Below the pieces are notes generated by a model, which saw nothing but the letters and a program-made list of their open reading frames with translations, was not told where the DNA came from and did not search any database. Of a stretch of 64,000 bases of DNA, positions 29,121-38,667 are shown in pieces. A program made the translations under genes and the position numbers. This DNA comes from an uncultured Pelagibacteraceae bacterium (lineage in GTDB: Bacteria > Pseudomonadota > Alphaproteobacteria > Pelagibacterales > Pelagibacteraceae): contig CACHYG010000002.1 of NCBI GenBank assembly GCA_902584015.1, positions 1 to 64,000 of the forward strand, given 5' to 3'. How positions within the stretch are numbered: position 1 is the first letter of the stretch; the number at the start of each line of letters is the position of its first letter.

Positions 29121-30236
29121 ATGAAAAAATTAAGTAAATTATTACTTACCCTTTCTTTTGCTCTTTCAATAACTTCATCAGCATTTGCAGTTACAGTTGC
29201 ATCTTGGGGTGGAGCATACACTGAAAGTCAAAAATTAGGGTATGGTGATCCTACTGCTAAGAAACTTGGTGTACCTATTAACTGGGTGGATTATTCAGGT
29301 GGATTATCAGAAATTAAAGCACAAAAAGAAGCTGGTGCAATTACATGGGATATAATCGATGTATTTGCAATGGATACTATTACTGGATGTGACGAAGGTT
29401 TATTTGTTGAATTTGATTTTGATAAAGACTTTCCTGCTGCTCCAGACGGAACTCCAGCGAGTAAAGATTTCTTTGCTCCAATGCCAAGCAAGTGTGCTGT
29501 AGGAAATATTTTATATTCTTGGACTTACGCTTATAATACTGAAAATGTAAAAGGTACTCCAAAAACTATAAAAGATTTTTTTAACACAAAAAAATTTCCT
29601 GGAAAAAGAGCTATATACAAAGGTGCTTTAACAAATTTAGAAATTGCTTTAGCAGCCGATGGTATTAAACCAGGAAAAGGTGGAGCAAAAATCTATCAAG
29701 CTTTAGAAACAGAAAAAGGTGTTGATAGAGCAATGAATAAGATCAAAAAACTTTGCACAGACCCTCAAGGTGGATGTGTATTTTGGTCTGCAGGTGCTCA
29801 ACCACCAGAACTTTTAATGAGTGGTGAAGTAGTAATGGCAACTGGTTGGAATGGTAGATTCTTTAACGCAATCGTTGGAGAAGGTGCACCATTAAAACAA
29901 GTTTGGGATGGCCAAGGTCTTGACTATGAATATTTCGTATTAGTCAAAGGTGGACCAAACGAAGCGGATGCTAAAAAAGCATTAGCTGAGATGACAAGTA
30001 CTGAAGGTCTAGCAGGAAGCGCAAAGTATATTGCTTATGCTCCTTGGAGAAAATCATCTCTTAAAGTAATGGAAAAAGGCGAACCATGGTACAAAGATGG
30101 TAAAACTAACATGGTTCCAGAAATGCCAACTGCTCCAGGAAACACAAAAAATTACTTCTTAGTTGATCCAATTTACTGGGCCGATAACGGTACAGAGCTT
30201 GGAGAAAAATGGGAAGCAATGAAAGCTGGACTATAA
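29121..30236 (+). CDS. potD: Periplasmic polyamine-type substrate-binding protein (PotD/PotF family)
   Basis: Signal peptide; VTVASWGGAYTESQKLGYGDP..., WDIIDVFAMDT, GWNGRFFNA. Confidence 0.85.
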   Translation: MKKLSKLLLTLSFALSITSSAFAVTVASWGGAYTESQKLGYGDPTAKKLGVPINWVDYSGGLSEIKAQKEAGAITWDIIDVFAMDTITGCDEGLFVEFDFDKDFPAAPDGTPASKDFFAPMPSKCAVGNILYSWTYAYNTENVKGTPKTIKDFFNTKKFPGKRAIYKGALTNLEIALAADGIKPGKGGAKIYQALETEKGVDRAMNKIKKLCTDPQGGCVFWSAGAQPPELLMSGEVVMATGWNGRFFNAIVGEGAPLKQVWDGQGLDYEYFVLVKGGPNEADAKKALAEMTSTEGLAGSAKYIAYAPWRKSSLKVMEKGEPWYKDGKTNMVPEMPTAPGNTKNYFLVDPIYWADNGTELGEKWEAMKAGL

Positions 30237-30272
30237 TTTAAGTTTTAAAGACTAAAATTATATAATATATTT

Positions 30273-30299
30273 AGGGCGGTTTTAATAACCGCCCTTTTT
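30273..30299 (+). terminator. Rho-independent terminator or attenuator between potD-like and potB-like genes
   Basis: AGGGCGGTT-ttaat-AACCGCCCT followed by TTTTT. Confidence 0.85.
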
Positions 30300-30304
30300 A
30301 TTTT

Positions 30305-31558
30305 ATGAGCAGTGAAACCAAACAAATATTAACTACTGACGGAACTCCCTTAGAGGTTAGCTTAAAAAAAGCAGAGAAAAAAAATAAAATAAAAGCGTTT
30401 CTTTTAGTAGCTCCATTATTACTTTTTTTAATAATTACCTATATTTTTCCGATAGGAGAAATGCTTTTTAGAAGCGTAGATGATCGAATGGTCACAAATA
30501 TGCTTCCAAAAACATTTAAAGCAATGGAAAAATGGGATGGAAAAGAATTACCTTCCGAGGAAGTTTTTGAGGCATTTTATTTAGATTATAAATTTCTTGT
30601 TGAAGAAAAAACATTCGGAAAATTAGCTACTCAGTTAAATTATGAAAAAAATGGTTTTAAAAGTATTCTTAAAAAACTTAAACGTAAAATGAAAAAGTTT
30701 GAACAAGGAAATTATAAAGAGCAAATCATGAATGTGCACAAACGTTGGGCGAACGTTGAATATTGGAGAGCTATAAAGAGAAGAGCTCCGGATATTACTT
30801 ATTCCAAATATTTAAAAGCAATGGATATGTTTAAAAATGAAGAGGGTAAAATTTCACAGGTTTCAGAAGATAGAAGGGTGCATAGAATATTATGGTTAAG
30901 AACTTTAGAGGTTGCTTTTTTTGTTACTATATTATGTTTTTTAATGGCTTATCCGATTGCACATTTACTAGCAACCTTGCCGATGAAATATAGTAATCTA
31001 TTAATGATTTGTGTTCTGTTACCTTTTTGGACCTCTTTATTAGTAAGAACCGCAAGTTGGATGATACTTTTACAACAACAAGGAATTGTAAATGATTTCT
31101 TTGTGTGGATTGGCCTTGTTGGCGACGAAAATAGACCAGAAATGATGTACAACAAAACAGGCACATATGTTGCCATGACCCAAATTTTGTTACCTTTTAT
31201 GGTGTTGCCACTTTATAGTGTTATGAAAACAATTTCCCCAAGTTTAATGAGAGCAGGAAAATCACTAGGAGGAACTCCTTTTGTAGCTTTTTGGAAAGTT
31301 TATTTTCCTTTAACAATTCCTGGAATTGGGGCTGGTTGTTTATTGGTTTTTATACTTGCAATTGGATACTATATCACACCAGCACTTGTTGGAGGTGCCT
31401 CTGGTACTTTAATAAGCAATCAAATAGCTTTTCATATGAAAAGTACATTAGATTGGAGTTTTGCATCTGCAATGGGTCTTATGCTCCTGACTGGAGTTCT
31501 TGTAATTTATTGGATTTATAACAAACTTGTTGGAGTAGATAATATAAAGTTAGGATAA
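30305..31558 (+). CDS. potB: Polyamine-type ABC permease (PotB-like) with an extended first periplasmic loop
   Basis: TM-rich C-terminal half with AGKSLGGTPFVAFWKVYFPLTIPGI EAA-loop; about 130-aa charged insert after TM1. Confidence 0.82.
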   Translation: MSSETKQILTTDGTPLEVSLKKAEKKNKIKAFLLVAPLLLFLIITYIFPIGEMLFRSVDDRMVTNMLPKTFKAMEKWDGKELPSEEVFEAFYLDYKFLVEEKTFGKLATQLNYEKNGFKSILKKLKRKMKKFEQGNYKEQIMNVHKRWANVEYWRAIKRRAPDITYSKYLKAMDMFKNEEGKISQVSEDRRVHRILWLRTLEVAFFVTILCFLMAYPIAHLLATLPMKYSNLLMICVLLPFWTSLLVRTASWMILLQQQGIVNDFFVWIGLVGDENRPEMMYNKTGTYVAMTQILLPFMVLPLYSVMKTISPSLMRAGKSLGGTPFVAFWKVYFPLTIPGIGAGCLLVFILAIGYYITPALVGGASGTLISNQIAFHMKSTLDWSFASAMGLMLLTGVLVIYWIYNKLVGVDNIKLG

Positions 31559-31560
31559 TT

Positions 31561-32415
31561 ATGGCATTACCAAAATATACAGAGACAAGATATAGAATTT
31601 GGCACTATTTTTATCTTTTTATGTGTACTTGTGTTTTTTTCTTTTTGATTGCACCTTTGTTTGTAATTTTTCCATTATCATTTAATGCAGAAGAGTTTTT
31701 AGTTTTTTCAGATGGAATGAAAAGATTAGATCCAGATGCATTCTCATTAAGATGGTATAAAGATATGATATATGGAACTAAAAATCCTTGGGGTCTTGCA
31801 ACAAAAAATAGTTTTATAATTGCGACTTTTGCCACAATAGGCTCAGTGATACTTGGAACAGTTGCAGCATTAGGATTGAGCAGCAGACATATGCCTTATA
31901 AAGGAATAATAATGGCTACATTAATATCTCCAATGATCGTACCTTTGATTATTTCTGGTGTTGCAATATTTTTTTTTATGGCAAAAGCAGGTCTGGCTGC
32001 AACACATACAGGAATAATTTTGGCACACATTGTTTTAGGAACTCCATTTGTAGTAATTACAGTGACTGCTACACTATCTGGTTTTGATCATAGCGTAACT
32101 AGAGCTGCATCAAGTTTGGGAAGTGATCCTGTTAATACGTTTATGAAAATTACATTACCTTTGATTTTACCAGGAGTAATATCTGGTGGTTTATTTGCAT
32201 TTGTAACTTCTTTTGATGAAGTAGTGGTAGTTTTATTCTTAGCAGGATTAGAAAATACGACTATTCCAATTCAAATGTGGACTGGTTTAAGAGAACAATT
32301 AAGCCCAACTATTTTGGCAGTTGCCACATGTTTAATTGTTTTATCAACTCTTATTTTAGTTACAGCTGAACTTTTAAGAAGAAGATCAGAAAGAATTAGA
32401 GGAATAAGTAGATAA
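31561..32415 (+). CDS. potC: Polyamine-type ABC permease (PotC-like)
   Basis: RAASSLGSDPVNTFMKITLPLILPGV EAA-loop. Confidence 0.88.
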   Translation: MALPKYTETRYRIWHYFYLFMCTCVFFFLIAPLFVIFPLSFNAEEFLVFSDGMKRLDPDAFSLRWYKDMIYGTKNPWGLATKNSFIIATFATIGSVILGTVAALGLSSRHMPYKGIIMATLISPMIVPLIISGVAIFFFMAKAGLAATHTGIILAHIVLGTPFVVITVTATLSGFDHSVTRAASSLGSDPVNTFMKITLPLILPGVISGGLFAFVTSFDEVVVVLFLAGLENTTIPIQMWTGLREQLSPTILAVATCLIVLSTLILVTAELLRRRSERIRGISR

Positions 32416-33540
32416 TTAATCTACGGACTCAATTACAGTAGCAATTCCCATACCAAGACCGATACATTGAGTTGAAAGTGCATATTTTTTATTTTCTCTT
32501 CTTAGAAGATCAGCAGCTTTTCCAGTAATTCTAGCTCCTGTAGCTCCAAGCGGATGTCCTAAGGCTAATGCACCTCCATCAATATTAACTTTTTTTTGGT
32601 CAATACCTAAATCTTTTATACAAGCTAAAGATTGCGATGCAAAAGCCTCGTTAAGTTCAAAAATATCAATTTTATCAATTGATAAATTTGCACGCATAAG
32701 TGCTTTTTTTGATGCACCTATTGGACCAAGTCCCATGTAATCTGGATCACAACCTTCAACAGCTGTAGAAACTATTCTACCCAATATATTAAGATTATTT
32801 TCTTTAGCATAATTTTCTTCACAGATTATGGTTGCCGCTGCTCCATCAGTTAATGGAGACGATGTTGCTGCGGTGACTGTTCCTTTTGTATCAAAAGCAA
32901 GTTTTAATTGATCTAATTTTTCTTGAGTGCTATTGGGTCTAATATTTCCGTCTTCTTTACATTCACCTATTGGAATTATTTCTTCAGATAACTTTCCATT
33001 TTTTTGAGCTTCATGTGCTTTATTATGACTTGATATTGCAAATTCTTGTTGCTCTTCTCTTAAAATATTAAATTTTTTTGCTACGTTTTCAGCTGTAGTA
33101 CCCATTGAAAAATATACATGAGGGTTTTCTTTTTCAGTATAAGGATAAGGGACTGGGTCAAATCCAGTATTTACTCTAGACATACTTTCTACTCCACCAC
33201 AAATAAAAACTTTGCCTGACCCCATTGCAATTTTACCTGACGCTATATGGATAGCCTCCATTGAAGATCCACACCACCTGTCAACGGTCATACCTGACGT
33301 TTTAACATTCATATCCGCTAAAAAAGTAACTAATTTTCCAATGTTGAAACATTGTTCACCAACTTGAAAAGCACAACCGACTACAATATCTTCAATATCT
33401 TCCTTATTAATTTTACTTGTTGAAACTAAATTTTTTACAACTTCGGATAATAAATTTACTGGCTTAACATCAATAAGTGCACCCTTCCTTGCCATAGTGA
33501 ATGGCGAACGAGCATATCCAACAATAACAGGTTTAAACAT
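32416..33540 (-). CDS. Thiolase (acetyl-CoA acyltransferase)
   Basis: DRWCGSSMEAIHIA; NELNEAFASQSLA-like motif; GGALALGHPLGATGARI; STQCIGLGMG. Confidence 0.9.
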   Translation of the reverse strand: MFKPVIVGYARSPFTMARKGALIDVKPVNLLSEVVKNLVSTSKINKEDIEDIVVGCAFQVGEQCFNIGKLVTFLADMNVKTSGMTVDRWCGSSMEAIHIASGKIAMGSGKVFICGGVESMSRVNTGFDPVPYPYTEKENPHVYFSMGTTAENVAKKFNILREEQQEFAISSHNKAHEAQKNGKLSEEIIPIGECKEDGNIRPNSTQEKLDQLKLAFDTKGTVTAATSSPLTDGAAATIICEENYAKENNLNILGRIVSTAVEGCDPDYMGLGPIGASKKALMRANLSIDKIDIFELNEAFASQSLACIKDLGIDQKKVNIDGGALALGHPLGATGARITGKAADLLRRENKKYALSTQCIGLGMGIATVIESVD

Positions 33541-33558
33541 ATTAATATGTATATATAT

Positions 33559-34722
33559 TTATTTAGGAAATGGCAAAGAGGTAATAGTACCTTTTACTAA
33601 TTTGCCGTCTAGGGTTTCTACTAAAACTTTTTGATTTTCTTTCCAATAATCTTTTGAAATCATTGAAAGACCTATATTTTTTTTTATTCTTGGTGAAAAA
33701 ATTCCAGATGTAATTCTTCCAATAATTTTTTTACTTAGTGAAAGCACTGGCAAAAGCTTACCATTAGGTTTATAGGGTTTTCCACCAAACATGACCCCTC
33801 GCATTTTTTGTTTTAATTTACTTTTTTTAATTTTTTCAAGAGCTTTTTTTCCAATGAAATCATGATCATCAAATTTACAATATTTTTCTAAATTACATTC
33901 GTAAGGATTATTTTCTTTAGTAAAATCGTTTCCATATGACATTAGCCCACCTTCTATCCTATCTATTAGATTAGGACATCCCGGTGAAATATTAAATTTT
34001 TTTCCAGCTTTCCAGATTGTGTCCCAAAGCTTTTGTCCCAAGTCTTTACTATCAAAATATTTTTCAAAACCTTTAAAGTAAATTTCAAAACCATCTTGTT
34101 TACTATAGCCTGATCTTGCTATTATTTGTTTTGTTCCCATAAAGTCAAATATTCTAAAATTAAAAAATTTTATTTTTCTTATTTCTTCTCCAAAAATGGA
34201 TACAAGTAAATCTTCAGATTTTGGTCCTTGCACTGCTAATGGATAAACATCTGGTTCTTTTATTTTAACATCTAAACCTAATCCAATTGCAATACCATTG
34301 GCCCAGAGCAATATATCAGAATCAGCAATAGAAATCCAAAACATGTCATCATCTAATTTTAGGAGAACAGGATCATTAATCATACCTCCTTTTTCGTTTA
34401 AGATTGGAATATAAAAGCATTTTCCAGTTTGCATTTTTTTTAATGGTCTTGGTGTCAACTTTTGAATAAGTTTAAGTGCATCTTTACCAGAAATTTGAAC
34501 CTGCCTTTGACAAGAAACATCCCATAGCTGAACATGTTTGCTTAGGTGCCAATAATCTTGCTCTACAGTTTTTCTAAAACCTTTTGGTAAGAGCATATGA
34601 TTGACAACGGTAAAATCTGATACACCTAATTTTTCAACTCTATCGGTAAAAGGTGTACGTCTTATACGTCTCGACATATTTAATTTGATATCTTTTGATT
34701 TATGAACTGATATTTTTCTCAT
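33559..34722 (-). CDS. GcvT/DmdA-family (DMSP demethylase-like) tetrahydrofolate methyltransferase
   Basis: RRTPFTDRVEKLGVSDFTVVNHMLLP, VQLWDVSCQRQVQISGKDA, GGMINDPV, PLAVQGPKSEDLL, GCPNLIDRIEGGLMSYGND. ORF track starts at 34764; the start at 34722 avoids most of the overlap with the upstream gene. Confidence 0.7.
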   Translation of the reverse strand: MRKISVHKSKDIKLNMSRRIRRTPFTDRVEKLGVSDFTVVNHMLLPKGFRKTVEQDYWHLSKHVQLWDVSCQRQVQISGKDALKLIQKLTPRPLKKMQTGKCFYIPILNEKGGMINDPVLLKLDDDMFWISIADSDILLWANGIAIGLGLDVKIKEPDVYPLAVQGPKSEDLLVSIFGEEIRKIKFFNFRIFDFMGTKQIIARSGYSKQDGFEIYFKGFEKYFDSKDLGQKLWDTIWKAGKKFNISPGCPNLIDRIEGGLMSYGNDFTKENNPYECNLEKYCKFDDHDFIGKKALEKIKKSKLKQKMRGVMFGGKPYKPNGKLLPVLSLSKKIIGRITSGIFSPRIKKNIGLSMISKDYWKENQKVLVETLDGKLVKGTITSLPFPK

Positions 34723-34726
34723 TAAC

Positions 34727-35062
34727 TTATTTTGACCACCACACAGAATATCCGTTTGGAGCAATTATAACAGGTATATGATATTTTTTCTTAGGATTTT
34801 TCATATTAAAGTTAATTACGATATCTGTAACATTAGTTTTTTTTTTATAATAATTTTGTAGATTAAAAATAATTTCATATTTTAGGGAGGTATCTTTTTT
34901 TGTTAGAGAAAATTGTTTATAGATTCTACCATTCTTATCTGTTTTAGATTGAAAAATCTTTCTTCTTGATCCATTCTTATTTATTTGATTTATAATTACT
35001 TTTACACCTGATGCATGTGAACCATCTGTTGAACTTAATAAGTGTGATGAAACTATTGCCAT
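34727..35062 (-). CDS. Transthyretin-like / 5-hydroxyisourate hydrolase-like protein with divergent C-terminus
   Basis: SSHLLSSTDGSHASGVKV...SKTDKNGRI...KKKYHIPVIIAPNGYSVWWSK; ends in YSVWWSK rather than the canonical YRGS. Confidence 0.65.
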   Translation of the reverse strand: MAIVSSHLLSSTDGSHASGVKVIINQINKNGSRRKIFQSKTDKNGRIYKQFSLTKKDTSLKYEIIFNLQNYYKKKTNVTDIVINFNMKNPKKKYHIPVIIAPNGYSVWWSK

Positions 35063-35065
35063 TTA

Positions 35066-36808
35066 TTATTCAATTGATGCTTTATCTCTCTTATTGCTTA
35101 CTGCAGCTACAATCGGGCTGATAACTCCTTTAGCTTTTACATTTACACATGCAGTTTTTCCACTTGCCAGAGCTCTTTTCAGTGCTGGAGCAAGCTCTTC
35201 TCTTTTAAGGACAAGCTCACCATGACCTCCGAATCCTTCAAATATTTTATGAAAGGGAATATCTCTAAAATCAGTTGCAAAATGTTTTCCACTTTCAAAC
35301 AACCTTTCTTGTTGTTGAGAAATACAATCTAATCCACCATTATTATCTATTACAACTACTATTGGCTTCTTTTCCTGAAAAGCTGCTTCAATAGATAAGC
35401 CTCCAGATAAAAAAGCTCCATCACCGCTTATCAATACTACATTTGATTTTGGATTTAGATTTTTTGCAGAAAGTGCAAATGGAACTCCAACACCGAGCAT
35501 ACTAAAAGTTCCAGGATGTAAAATACCACCAAGTTTTTTTCCTTTGTGACCAGCAATATTAATTGCTATTTCAGACCAAAAATGAGTATTTCCACCATCT
35601 ATCACCAACCAATCATTATCCTTCATTGCATCTTGTACATCTAGCGCTAATTGGAGAGGATGAATTTTACCACCGTTTTTTTTTGCTTCGATCGTTTCTT
35701 TCTTAAGATCTTTTAAAGATTTATCAATCCATTTATTTTTTTCTGATATGTTTTGCTCAATCCATTTATTGTCTAAATTCCATTTATTATTAACTTTCAA
35801 TTTATTTAAAGTATCCAAAAATACTCCTGGATCACACAGCATATTAATATCTGCAGCTCTATTTAATTCGATTTCTTCATGAGATCCATTTATACAAACA
35901 ATTTTTGTAGATTTAGGAAATAGTGGCGGATTCCCAAAATTCATCTGATTGTCAAGTCTTGTTCCAACCATTAAAATTAAGTCTGATCCATCAAATGCAA
36001 ATTTCGAAGGGGGATATTGGTGTATATCTGCCAATCCCATGTAAGATTTGGCTTCTTCTCCTAAAAGTTTTTGATGGTATGGAACATTAAAAATTGGAAT
36101 ATTTAAATTTTGACCTACGGCTTCTAATTTTTTCTCAGAACCTGACCACCAGACACCATGGCCCCCGATAAGCATTGGTTTTTTGGAATTCGAAGCTAAT
36201 TTTAAAACTTCACCCATTTGATTGGGATCTGGCCAAGCAATATTTTTTATTTTTTTTGATTGAGAAAAAGGTCTTTCCTCTAATCCTGCATTTTCAGGAA
36301 AAGATGAAAACATGATATCCACTGGGACACTTAAGTGAACTGCTCCCGGGTAACCGTTTGTTGCTATTAAATAAGCTTTATCGATAAATTCACGAATTCT
36401 ATTTCCATCAGTAATACTTGCGCTATATTTTGTTAATGGTTCAGCAATTTTCACATCATCAATTTCTTTAAATCCTCCTGCCCCCTGTCTTCTTAAACTA
36501 CTTGATCCTGTGATAAAAATCACTGGAGATCTTTCTCCCCATGCTTCCATCATAGATGGAACAGCATTTGCAAATCCTTCTGGCCCAACAAGACATACAG
36601 TAGGTTTTCTAGTAATTCTTGTGTGTCCATCGGCAAGGTGTCCTGCAATCTGTTCATGAGGGCAATTTATTACTTCTATTTGACATTCCATTAATCCTTC
36701 TAATGCAGGATTACAGAAACCACCTGATAAAGTAAAAACATTTTCTATACCTTTATCCCTTAACGCTCTTGCAATTAGAGATCCACCTCTTATTTTTTTT
36801 TCTGACAT
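35066..36808 (-). CDS. Thiamine-diphosphate-dependent enzyme (acetolactate synthase / 2-oxoacid decarboxylase family)
   Basis: FTLSGGFCNPALEGL, HEQIAGHLADGHTRITRKP, ThDP motif SGDGAFLSGGLSIEAAFQEKKPIVVVIDNN. Confidence 0.85.
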   Translation of the reverse strand: MSEKKIRGGSLIARALRDKGIENVFTLSGGFCNPALEGLMECQIEVINCPHEQIAGHLADGHTRITRKPTVCLVGPEGFANAVPSMMEAWGERSPVIFITGSSSLRRQGAGGFKEIDDVKIAEPLTKYSASITDGNRIREFIDKAYLIATNGYPGAVHLSVPVDIMFSSFPENAGLEERPFSQSKKIKNIAWPDPNQMGEVLKLASNSKKPMLIGGHGVWWSGSEKKLEAVGQNLNIPIFNVPYHQKLLGEEAKSYMGLADIHQYPPSKFAFDGSDLILMVGTRLDNQMNFGNPPLFPKSTKIVCINGSHEEIELNRAADINMLCDPGVFLDTLNKLKVNNKWNLDNKWIEQNISEKNKWIDKSLKDLKKETIEAKKNGGKIHPLQLALDVQDAMKDNDWLVIDGGNTHFWSEIAINIAGHKGKKLGGILHPGTFSMLGVGVPFALSAKNLNPKSNVVLISGDGAFLSGGLSIEAAFQEKKPIVVVIDNNGGLDCISQQQERLFESGKHFATDFRDIPFHKIFEGFGGHGELVLKREELAPALKRALASGKTACVNVKAKGVISPIVAAVSNKRDKASIE

Positions 36809-36809
36809 T

Positions 36810-37967
36810 TTAATATTTAAATTCTCTTATAAATCTCTCAGCTATAATATCCGAGGATATATCTTTTATATCATTTAAACCTACTAATCCCAAGGCTGTA
36901 CTAACTTCCTCTTTAATTATATCGATTATTCTTTTCAACCCTTTAGCACCGTCAGCTCCAATACCATACATCAAAGGTCTACCAACCATTGTGAAATCAG
37001 CTCCAAGAGCTAATGCTCTCACAATATCACTACCGCCTCTAATACCGCTATCAAATATGATTGGAAAATCTTTTCCTAAAGAATTTCTTATCAAAGGAAG
37101 TACTTCAATTGATGCTGTTGCGCTATCTAATTGTCTTCCGCCATGATTTGAAACTTGTATAGCATCAGCTCCTTCTTCTTTAATTTTAATAGCGTCTTCT
37201 GGAGACATTACGCCTTTTATAATTAGTTTTCCTTTCCATTTTTCTCGCACTCTTTTCAATGTATTCCAATCAGTGGATCCTCTACTTTCACCTCTATTAA
37301 ATTTATTTCCTCGCTTTGAGGTTTCGTAATTCATTGGCTTAGGAATTCCGTATAGAAGTGTGCTTATTGACCAAAGTGGATGTGTAGCAAAATCAAAAAA
37401 TTGTTTTGGGCCTAAATTAAAAGGTACAGTAAAACCATTCTTATTATCTTTGGCTCTTCTAAATTGTATAGGGACATCAACAGTAAGAATTGCAACTTTG
37501 TAACCTTTTTGATGACCTCTATCTAAGAGCTCCATTAGAAATTCTTCGTCTTGAAAATTATATAATTGCAACCAGCAATTTCCTTTTGAAAGATCATACA
37601 TTTTTTCTAATGACGTTGATGATGCCATCGATACACACATTGGTACATTATTATTTACACTTTCTTGCGCTAACATTATATCTGCACCTGGCCAAGTTAA
37701 ATTACACATTCCCATTGGTGCAAAACCAAATGGTTGATCATATTCACAACCTAAAAAACTTTTATTGATTTTTCTTTTTTCCACATTTCTGAGAACACGA
37801 GGCTGAAGTCTAATTTGATCCAGCGCTTTACTGTTATTTTCAAATAATTTTTCGTCTCCAGAAGCTCCATCAACAAAATCAAACATCATTCTCGGCATTC
37901 TTTTTCTAGCTAAATTACGAGCATCCTCAACGCTATGTATTTTTTTGCTTGGAAAAATATTACTCAT
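36810..37967 (-). CDS. FMN-dependent alpha-hydroxyacid dehydrogenase (lactate dehydrogenase/glycolate oxidase family)
   Basis: FDFVDGASGDEKLFENN, LIIKGVMSPEDA, VSNHGGRQLDSA, DSGIRGGSDIVRALALGA. Confidence 0.9.
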   Translation of the reverse strand: MSNIFPSKKIHSVEDARNLARKRMPRMMFDFVDGASGDEKLFENNSKALDQIRLQPRVLRNVEKRKINKSFLGCEYDQPFGFAPMGMCNLTWPGADIMLAQESVNNNVPMCVSMASSTSLEKMYDLSKGNCWLQLYNFQDEEFLMELLDRGHQKGYKVAILTVDVPIQFRRAKDNKNGFTVPFNLGPKQFFDFATHPLWSISTLLYGIPKPMNYETSKRGNKFNRGESRGSTDWNTLKRVREKWKGKLIIKGVMSPEDAIKIKEEGADAIQVSNHGGRQLDSATASIEVLPLIRNSLGKDFPIIFDSGIRGGSDIVRALALGADFTMVGRPLMYGIGADGAKGLKRIIDIIKEEVSTALGLVGLNDIKDISSDIIAERFIREFKY

Positions 37968-38658
37968 TAGTTTTTTTTATATGATCATTTAATACAATTC
38001 TATTGTTATTATCATCAATAAAATATGCATTTCTATTTTTGTTTAAGGAACAAACAGAATTTGGTTTACCGTTTATGAATAGAACAGCAACACCATCATC
38101 AATAGCTATACCTGAAGGTATTTTTTTATTCTTAATATTTAATTCAAATTCATAAATTCTATTTTTTTCAGATGCATGAGGTGTACAACTTCCTGATATA
38201 AAATTCATTCCTCTAAGAGGTTTATATCCTTCTCCTAGAGAGTCTGTAAATATCCATTCAAACCAACAAACAGCACCAGCGCTAACACCTGATAAAATAA
38301 TTCCTGAGTTATAAGCTTTTTCAAAATATTTATACAATTTATTTGTCTGCCACAAATCTAGCATGAAGTTGGTATTTCCTCCTCCAACATAAATTATATC
38401 TTGATCCATTATCCAATTTGAGAAACCTTTTACTTTTGAACAAAGTTCATAATGAGATAGTTCAAGATTATATTTTTTTAATTCTTCATAATATACTTTA
38501 ATTTTATTTAAATTATCTTTGCTTGCTGTTGGTAAAAATCCAAATTTAATTTTTCTATCGATTATTTGATTTATTACAAATTCATCTAAAATTTTGTCTG
38601 TTTGGTGTGTGAATCCGCCACCGCCGATAGATATAATTTTTTTCTCAACAATATCCAT
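37960..38658 (-). CDS. Peptidase E-like (S51 family) protein
   Basis: IYVGGGNTNFMLDLW, GIILSGVSAGAVCWFEW (nucleophile Ser), GIAIDDGVAVLF. Confidence 0.8.
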   Translation of the reverse strand: MDIVEKKIISIGGGGFTHQTDKILDEFVINQIIDRKIKFGFLPTASKDNLNKIKVYYEELKKYNLELSHYELCSKVKGFSNWIMDQDIIYVGGGNTNFMLDLWQTNKLYKYFEKAYNSGIILSGVSAGAVCWFEWIFTDSLGEGYKPLRGMNFISGSCTPHASEKNRIYEFELNIKNKKIPSGIAIDDGVAVLFINGKPNSVCSLNKNRNAYFIDDNNNRIVLNDHIKKTNE

Positions 38659-38667
38659 TTAGAGAAA

